Assembly: GCA_036398215.1 (NCBI GenBank)
Contig: DASWHK010000297.1
Span: 1 to 8,662, forward strand
Length of the DNA stretch: 8,662 bases
Reading direction: 5' to 3'
Origin: DASWHK01 sp036398215
GTDB taxonomy: Bacteria; Acidobacteriota; UBA890
In this document: in pieces, positions 4,671 to 8,662 of the stretch
How positions within the stretch are numbered: position 1 is the stretch's first letter
How the letters are laid out: each line of letters begins with the position of its first letter
The notes under the pieces: generated by a model
Told to the model about the DNA's origin: nothing
Database searches by the model: none
What the model saw: the letters and a program-made list of their open reading frames with translations, nothing else
Position numbers and translations under genes: made by a program

Positions 4671-6995
4671 ATGACTGCGCTGCGCATCCTCACCGGCTTG
4701 TCGATCCTGTCCGTCTGGGCGACCACCGCATCCGTCGCGGCGGCGCCCTCCCGGCCTGGCGGCGCCGGCCCGCAGGCCCGGCAGGAGGAGCAAAGGGTCG
4801 GGCGCGCTGGTGGCGAAGGCGAGCAGGCGACCCGGGCGGCCGGCGGCGCGGTGCCGTCGCTGGCGGCGCTGGCGATCGACGGCGGCATCGACCTGGACGG
4901 TGCCCTCGACGAGGCGGTCTGGGAAGAGGCGCCCGAGGCAAGCGGGTTCGTGCAACGGGAGCCCTTCCAGGGCGAGCCCGCCAGCGAGCAGACGCGCTTC
5001 TGGGTCCTCTATACAGAGGACACGCTTTACATCGGCATCCGCGCCCTCGATCGCGATCCGGCGGGCATTGTCGCCAAGGAGATGCAGCGCGACGGTGGTG
5101 GCGGCGGCGGCGGCTTCGGTGGCGGTCGCGGCGGCAGGCTGGAGACCGGCGACTCGGTCGTCGTGCTGCTGGACACCTTCCACGACGGCCGCAACGCCTT
5201 CTACTTCGAGACCAATCCCTTCGGGGCGCGGGCCGACGCCCTCATCACCGACGAGGGGCGCGACCGCAACTTCGAGTGGGACGGGGTCTGGAGCGCCGCC
5301 GCGAGGCAGACGCCCGACGGCTGGTCGGCGGAGATCGCCATCCCGTTCCACACCCTGCGCTTCGACCCCGAGCTCGACAGCTGGGGGCTCAACGTCCGGC
5401 GCGTCATCCGCCGCAAGAACGAGGAGGTCAACTGGGCGCCGATCATGCGCGACGCCGACATGTTCCGGGTCTCCCAGTACGGCCGGCTGACCGGCCTGGC
5501 GGGGGTCCGGCCGGCGCGCAACCTCCGCCTCAAGCCGTTCATCACCGCCAGCGGCGCCGAGGGAATCGAGACCCCGCTGGGCGCGATCGACGGCGACGCC
5601 GATGCCGGGCTCGACCTGCGTTGGGGCGTGACCGACAGCCTGACGTTCGACCTCACCCTCAACACCGACTTCGCGCAGGTCGAGGCCGACGAGCAGCGCG
5701 TCAACCTGACCCGTTTTTCGCTGTTCTTTCCCGAGAAGCGCGAGTTCTTCCTCGAGAACGCCGGGATCTTCGAGTTCGGGCCCAGCGGCGCCGGCGGCGG
5801 CATGCGGGCGCCCCTGATCAAGGTGTACCACTCGCGACAGATCGGCATCGCCGACGGCGAGCAGGTCCCCGTCCTCGCCGGTGGCAAGCTCACCGGAAGG
5901 GCCGGCGACTGGAGCCTCGGGCTGCTCGACGTGCAGACCTCGGAGCATGCCTTCCCGGTCGCCGAGGGCGAGCAGGAGCAGGAGATCGAGCCGTCGACCA
6001 ACTGGAGCGTCCTGCGTATCAAGCGCAACGTCGGCGTGCGCTCCAACCTCGGCGCCATCTTCACCAACAAGCAGGTCGCCGGCGGCGGCTACAACCGCGT
6101 CGTCGGGCTCGACGCCGACCTCAACCCCCACCCGCGCCTGAGCTTCAACGGCTACTTCAGCGCCAGCGACAATCCCGGCGATGACCGGGACAACTGGGCG
6201 GCGAGCGCCGGGGCTAGCTGGGGCGGGCCGGTGTGGCGGTGGAGCGGCGGCTGGACCGAGATCCGCGAGAGCTACGATCCGCAGCTCGGGTTTCTGCTGC
6301 GCAGCGGCGTCCGCGAGTTCGACCCCCAGGTGACCTTCGAGCCCCGTCCCGATATCGCCTGGCTGCGCAACCTGAGCTTCCAGGCCCGCAACACGATCAC
6401 CACGGGTATCGACGGCGAGCTCGAGACCTTCGACGGCAGCATCCGGTTTCTCGGCTTCCGCACCCAGAGCGACGATTTCTTCTCGTTTTCGTTCAACCCC
6501 AGCTACGAGCGCCTGATCGAGCCCTTCGAGATCCACGAGGGCATCCTGATCCCGCCCGGCGAGTACGGCTACAACGACTGGTCGGCGTTCATCAACAGCA
6601 GCTCAGGCCGCCCGGTCTCGGCCTTCCTCCGCTTCAACGCCGGCGGCTTCTTCGACGGCGAGCGAATCAGCAGCGGCGTTACCGTCAACGTGCGGCCGAG
6701 CGGCTACTTCGGGAGCGCGACCTCCTGGGACCGCAACGACGTCGACCTGCCGGGAGGCTCGTTCACGACCAACACGCTGCGGCAGCGGTTCAACGTCTCT
6801 TTCTCGCCCAACCTGTCGCTCAACTCGTTCATCCAGTATGTGGATACGGAGGATCTGCTGGCGATCAACACCCGCTTCAACTGGATCTACCGGCCGGGCG
6901 CCGACCTGTTCATCGTCTACAACCAGAACTGGACCGACGGCGGCGTCTTGAACCGCGCCCTGATCTTCAAGTTCACCTATCTCTGGGCGCTCTAG
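4671..6995 (+). CDS. Outer-membrane protein with CBM9-like N-terminal domain and DUF5916 barrel
   Basis: This 774-residue exported protein begins with a signal peptide (basic start, hydrophobic core to about residue 22, ASVAAA before a likely cut near 25), then a Gly/Ala/Arg/Gln-rich linker to about 60. A CBM9/DOMON-like beta-sandwich follows: AIDGGIDLDGALDEAVWEEA (68-87), FWVLYTEDTLYIGIRALD (110-127), VVVLLDTFHDGRNAFYFETN (163-182) and GWSAEIAIPFHTLRF (217-231). The DUF5916 part starts near 265 with TDFAQVEADEQRVNLTRFSLFFP and EKREFFLENAGIFEFG (about 332-370), then long amphipathic strands ending in RALIFKFTYLWAL, as in a beta-barrel. Its exact role is unknown; a sugar- or peptide-linked surface role is guessed from the domain. 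ATG 4671 is chosen because GAAGG precedes it and the signal peptide fits; ATG 4653 lies inside the kinase gene without a ribosome site. A pure glycine run (142-155) interrupts the sandwich domain. Confidence 0.88.
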   Translation: MTALRILTGLSILSVWATTASVAAAPSRPGGAGPQARQEEQRVGRAGGEGEQATRAAGGAVPSLAALAIDGGIDLDGALDEAVWEEAPEASGFVQREPFQGEPASEQTRFWVLYTEDTLYIGIRALDRDPAGIVAKEMQRDGGGGGGGFGGGRGGRLETGDSVVVLLDTFHDGRNAFYFETNPFGARADALITDEGRDRNFEWDGVWSAAARQTPDGWSAEIAIPFHTLRFDPELDSWGLNVRRVIRRKNEEVNWAPIMRDADMFRVSQYGRLTGLAGVRPARNLRLKPFITASGAEGIETPLGAIDGDADAGLDLRWGVTDSLTFDLTLNTDFAQVEADEQRVNLTRFSLFFPEKREFFLENAGIFEFGPSGAGGGMRAPLIKVYHSRQIGIADGEQVPVLAGGKLTGRAGDWSLGLLDVQTSEHAFPVAEGEQEQEIEPSTNWSVLRIKRNVGVRSNLGAIFTNKQVAGGGYNRVVGLDADLNPHPRLSFNGYFSASDNPGDDRDNWAASAGASWGGPVWRWSGGWTEIRESYDPQLGFLLRSGVREFDPQVTFEPRPDIAWLRNLSFQARNTITTGIDGELETFDGSIRFLGFRTQSDDFFSFSFNPSYERLIEPFEIHEGILIPPGEYGYNDWSAFINSSSGRPVSAFLRFNAGGFFDGERISSGVTVNVRPSGYFGSATSWDRNDVDLPGGSFTTNTLRQRFNVSFSPNLSLNSFIQYVDTEDLLAINTRFNWIYRPGADLFIVYNQNWTDGGVLNRALIFKFTYLWAL
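5094..5135 (+). repeat. GGN microsatellite encoding a glycine-rich loop
   Basis: Fourteen codons, nearly all GGN (seven Gly, Phe, three Gly, Arg, two Gly), form a short tract in the CBM9-like domain between EMQRD and RLETGDSVVV. The homologous place is a short loop before a Asp-rich strand. Repeats of this kind can change length by slippage in multiples of three, so the loop length probably differs among relatives without breaking the frame. Confidence 0.75.
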
Positions 6996-7171
6996 GAGGT
7001 AGGCGCGCGCACGACGCGCGAGGACGGCGTTGCACTTCCTCGGCCTCCCTCCGACGTACGGGAAGTACGCCTGCGGTCGGCCTGCGGGCGTGCGCCTTGT
7101 CCTCGCACGCCGTGCGCACGCTGCAACGCATGCCTCATTACGTCCAGCCTTCGGGGTATGGAGATGCCTAG
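6996..7171. repeat. Structured convergent intergenic element with nested and crossing inverted repeats
   Basis: The 176-base spacer between the convergent DUF5916 and M56 genes carries no gene. From left to right it holds: a CGCGCG/CGCGCG hairpin (7004-7009 with 7015-7020, 5-base loop); GCGAGGAC (7018-7025), whose reverse complement is at 7099-7106; GCGTTGCA (7027-7034), whose reverse complement is at 7122-7129; an imperfect central hairpin with 18-base arms (7042-7059 and 7065-7082, 13 of 18 paired, perfect CGTAC/GTACG at the tip); and a palindrome CGCACG-C-CGTGCG (7104-7116). The first and second long pairs cross each other, a pseudoknot-like order or two alternative folds. It may act as a bidirectional terminator and looks like a dispersed intergenic repeat unit; only one copy is in the window. 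7130-7171 shows nothing further. Confidence 0.55.
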
Positions 7172-8143
7172 TTACTGCAGGTAGGCGACGACCAGCTCGG
7201 TGAGCGCGTGGACGCGGGGTAGCGCGCCGAGGGCGACCGCCGCGGCGACTGCCGCGACGCCGGCGAGCAGCGCCGGCCACGGGCCGCGCTCGGGGGCGAT
7301 TGGGGCCGGCCGCGATGCCGCCGGATCGGTCAGCAGGCGGACGCGGCGGGCGATGTCGCCGCCCTGGCAAAAAGCGGCGACCGGCAGCGGCTCGGCGACG
7401 GCGCCGTTGGCCAGCCTCGCAACCTTGAGCAAGGCGGCGGCCAGGTCGAGGGAGCGATCGGGACCGGCCGCCTCGTCCGCGGCCTCCTCGGCGGCCTGCT
7501 GCCAGGCAATCTCGAGGCCGCGAGCCGCCGGCGTGAAGGCCAGCACGTCGGGCGCCACCCGCATGATCAGCCGTTTGAGGTTGTCTCGCCGCCGCAGGTG
7601 CTCGGCCTCATGGGCGAGGATGGCGTCCAGCTCGGCGTCGCTGCAGGCGTCGATCACGCGCCGGGAGACGAACAGCAACGGCCGCCACAGGCCGACGACG
7701 GCGACCACCGGAAACGGCGCCGGCACCGCGTAGGCATGCCTCGCGGCGAACCCCGGCAGGCTCAGCCTCTCGCCCTCCCGCAGCCATGCCCCTACCAGCC
7801 GCCGCGTCGCGCTCCAGGAGAGGCCGGCTTCGCGCAGGCAGCGGGCGACGATCAGCGAGGCGGCCAGCACCAGCAGGATCATCTGGGGGCCGACGGTCTC
7901 GCCGGCGTCCCGCGGCTCGAGAAGGATGAAGGCCGGCAGGAACAGGGCGGCGACGAAGGCCAGGCCGGCGACCGACGGCGCCAGCCGCAGACGCAGGTAG
8001 GCTCGCGCCCGCGGCTGCGGAGCCAGCCGCTCGAGGCGCGGGCTCAGGACCCGAACGAGCAGCGCCGACGCCAGCGAGATCACGGTGCTGACCGCCGTGA
8101 AGGCGAGCACCGACATGCAGATCGCCAGCGCCGCGTAGCCCAT
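7172..8143 (-). CDS. M56 family (BlaR1/MecR1-like) membrane zinc metallopeptidase without sensor domain
   Basis: The 323-residue protein has the M56 layout. There are membrane segments near 3-30, 57-76 and 87-102, then the cytoplasmic protease domain with the zinc motif HEAEH (about 178-182) in DAILAHEAEHLRRRDN, a downstream WQQAAEEAADEAA segment (about 214-226) giving the third ligand Glu and the conserved Asp, and a last membrane helix near 290-308. In BlaR1/MecR1 the ligand-sensing penicillin-binding domain follows this helix; here only about 15 residues follow, so sensing must rely on the membrane part or on a partner. It probably cleaves or otherwise removes the BlaI-type repressor encoded just upstream. 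The start is either GTG 8146 (overlapping the repressor stop as GTGA) or ATG 8143 (TGATG); ATG is listed. AGGGG lies 9 bases before it. The gene ends in TAA and converges on the DUF5916 gene. Confidence 0.88.
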   Translation of the reverse strand: MGYAALAICMSVLAFTAVSTVISLASALLVRVLSPRLERLAPQPRARAYLRLRLAPSVAGLAFVAALFLPAFILLEPRDAGETVGPQMILLVLAASLIVARCLREAGLSWSATRRLVGAWLREGERLSLPGFAARHAYAVPAPFPVVAVVGLWRPLLFVSRRVIDACSDAELDAILAHEAEHLRRRDNLKRLIMRVAPDVLAFTPAARGLEIAWQQAAEEAADEAAGPDRSLDLAAALLKVARLANGAVAEPLPVAAFCQGGDIARRVRLLTDPAASRPAPIAPERGPWPALLAGVAAVAAAVALGALPRVHALTELVVAYLQ

Positions 8144-8649
8144 CACCGGCCGCCCCTGCCGGCCACGTCGCTTTCGCCGACCTGGGCGCTGCGCCGCTCG
8201 CGGACCAGCTTTTCGAGGTCATCGAGCAGCTCGGCGTCGCGACGGCTGACCGCCTCGACGAAGCTCGACAGCAGCGGGCGCAACGAAGCCCGACTGCTGC
8301 CGCCGTCGAGCAGGGCCTCGAACGCGTCCCGGGCCAGATAGGCCTCCAGCCCCGGCCGTGTGAATCTGGCCGAGTAGAGGTAGGCCCGACCGCGCTTGCG
8401 CCGATCGAGCACGCCCTTCTTGTAGAGCCGATCGAGCGTCGTCATCAGGGTCGTGTAGGCGGTGCCGGGGAAGTCACGCTGGATCTCGCGCACCGTCGCC
8501 TCAGCCGGTCCGTCCCACAAGGACTCGAGGACCGCCAGCTCGAGGGGCCCGAAGAAGGCCTCGAGCGGCGCCGGGCGGTCGCTGTCGCCGCCCCGGGGTG
8601 CCAGCAGGCGGCGGGCATTCCCCCACCGGTGGCGCAGCGCCCGGGCCAC
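8143..8649 (-). CDS. BlaI/MecI/CopY-family winged-helix repressor
   Basis: This 168-residue transcriptional repressor has the family's winged-helix domain at about 33-97: PLELAVLESLWDGPAEATVRE, then the recognition helix GTAYTTLMTTLDRLYKKGVL and the wing RKRGRAYLYSA. The C-terminal helical half (about 98-160) carries the dimerisation part and, in known members, the cleavage site used by the cognate M56 peptidase. It probably represses its own promoter and nearby targets until the M56 partner inactivates it. The protein is longer than the usual 120-130 residues because of an Arg-rich N-terminal extension of about 30 residues. The start is GTG 8649 with GGAG 9 bases upstream at the window edge; the frame stays open to the edge, so an upstream start cannot be excluded. 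The stop overlaps the M56 start, showing translational coupling. The promoter and operator lie outside the window. Confidence 0.9.
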   Translation of the reverse strand: MARALRHRWGNARRLLAPRGGDSDRPAPLEAFFGPLELAVLESLWDGPAEATVREIQRDFPGTAYTTLMTTLDRLYKKGVLDRRKRGRAYLYSARFTRPGLEAYLARDAFEALLDGGSSRASLRPLLSSFVEAVSRRDAELLDDLEKLVRERRSAQVGESDVAGRGGR

Positions 8650-8662
8650 GGATTCGAGCTCC

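Noticed and set aside
4599..6536. Very long open frame (about 645 codons) on the minus strand
   Set aside because: It lies entirely opposite the kinase end and the DUF5916 gene, whose protein shows clear domains. Its translation is Ala/Gly/Val/Asp-rich with no recognisable motif, a usual artefact of GC-rich codon bias.
7015..7171. Short open frames across the convergent spacer
   Set aside because: They run through inverted repeats, lack start signals and family similarity, and are continuations of antisense frames of the flanking genes.

Overview
This is a GC-rich chromosomal segment from a bacterium. It has dense coding, short spacers and several GTG/TTG starts, and the opposite strands carry long antisense open frames, as GC-rich DNA does. 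The taxon cannot be proved from the sequence. A two-domain DUF5916 outer-membrane protein, folK followed by a deoxynucleoside kinase, and a BlaI/M56 pair together would fit Acidobacteriota (for example Thermoanaerobaculia) or a similar high-GC Gram-negative phylum. That placement is inference. No transposase, phage gene, CRISPR array, tRNA or rRNA was seen, and no gene-free stretch exceeds 300 bases.

Left part (1-1260): the 3' end of pdxA (vitamin B6 synthesis) runs off the left edge and ends in a hairpin. It is followed by a compact type II toxin-antitoxin pair, a Phd/YefM-like antitoxin overlapping a VapC-type PIN toxin. The pair has its own promoter-like region, in which TGCTAC is iterated three times, and possibly a leaderless start.

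Middle-left (1261-3091, minus strand): a WbpA-type nucleotide sugar dehydrogenase is followed 67 bases downstream by smpB, the tmRNA-binding trans-translation factor. smpB converges on the toxin gene.

Middle (3092-6995, plus strand): a roughly 206-base divergent control region with two adjacent dyads and a TATACT box precedes folK, a deoxynucleoside kinase and a large DUF5916 protein with a CBM9-like domain. These three probably form one transcription unit; the kinase stop lies 7 bases before the chosen DUF5916 start. The folK product is unusual. Both catalytic lid loops of the HPPK fold are expanded, one by about 40 residues, and the DNA of that insertion holds a perfect 10-bp inverted repeat.

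Right part (6996-8649): a 176-base convergent spacer holds a strongly structured, repeat-like element with nested and crossing inverted repeats. Beyond it, on the minus strand, a translationally coupled BlaI-family repressor and M56 (BlaR1-like) membrane metallopeptidase form a signal-responsive pair. The M56 protein lacks a C-terminal sensor domain.

No clearly new multi-gene system is evident. The best leads are the loop-expanded FolK, the structured element at about 7004-7130 and the iterated operator/leaderless promoter of the toxin-antitoxin pair.
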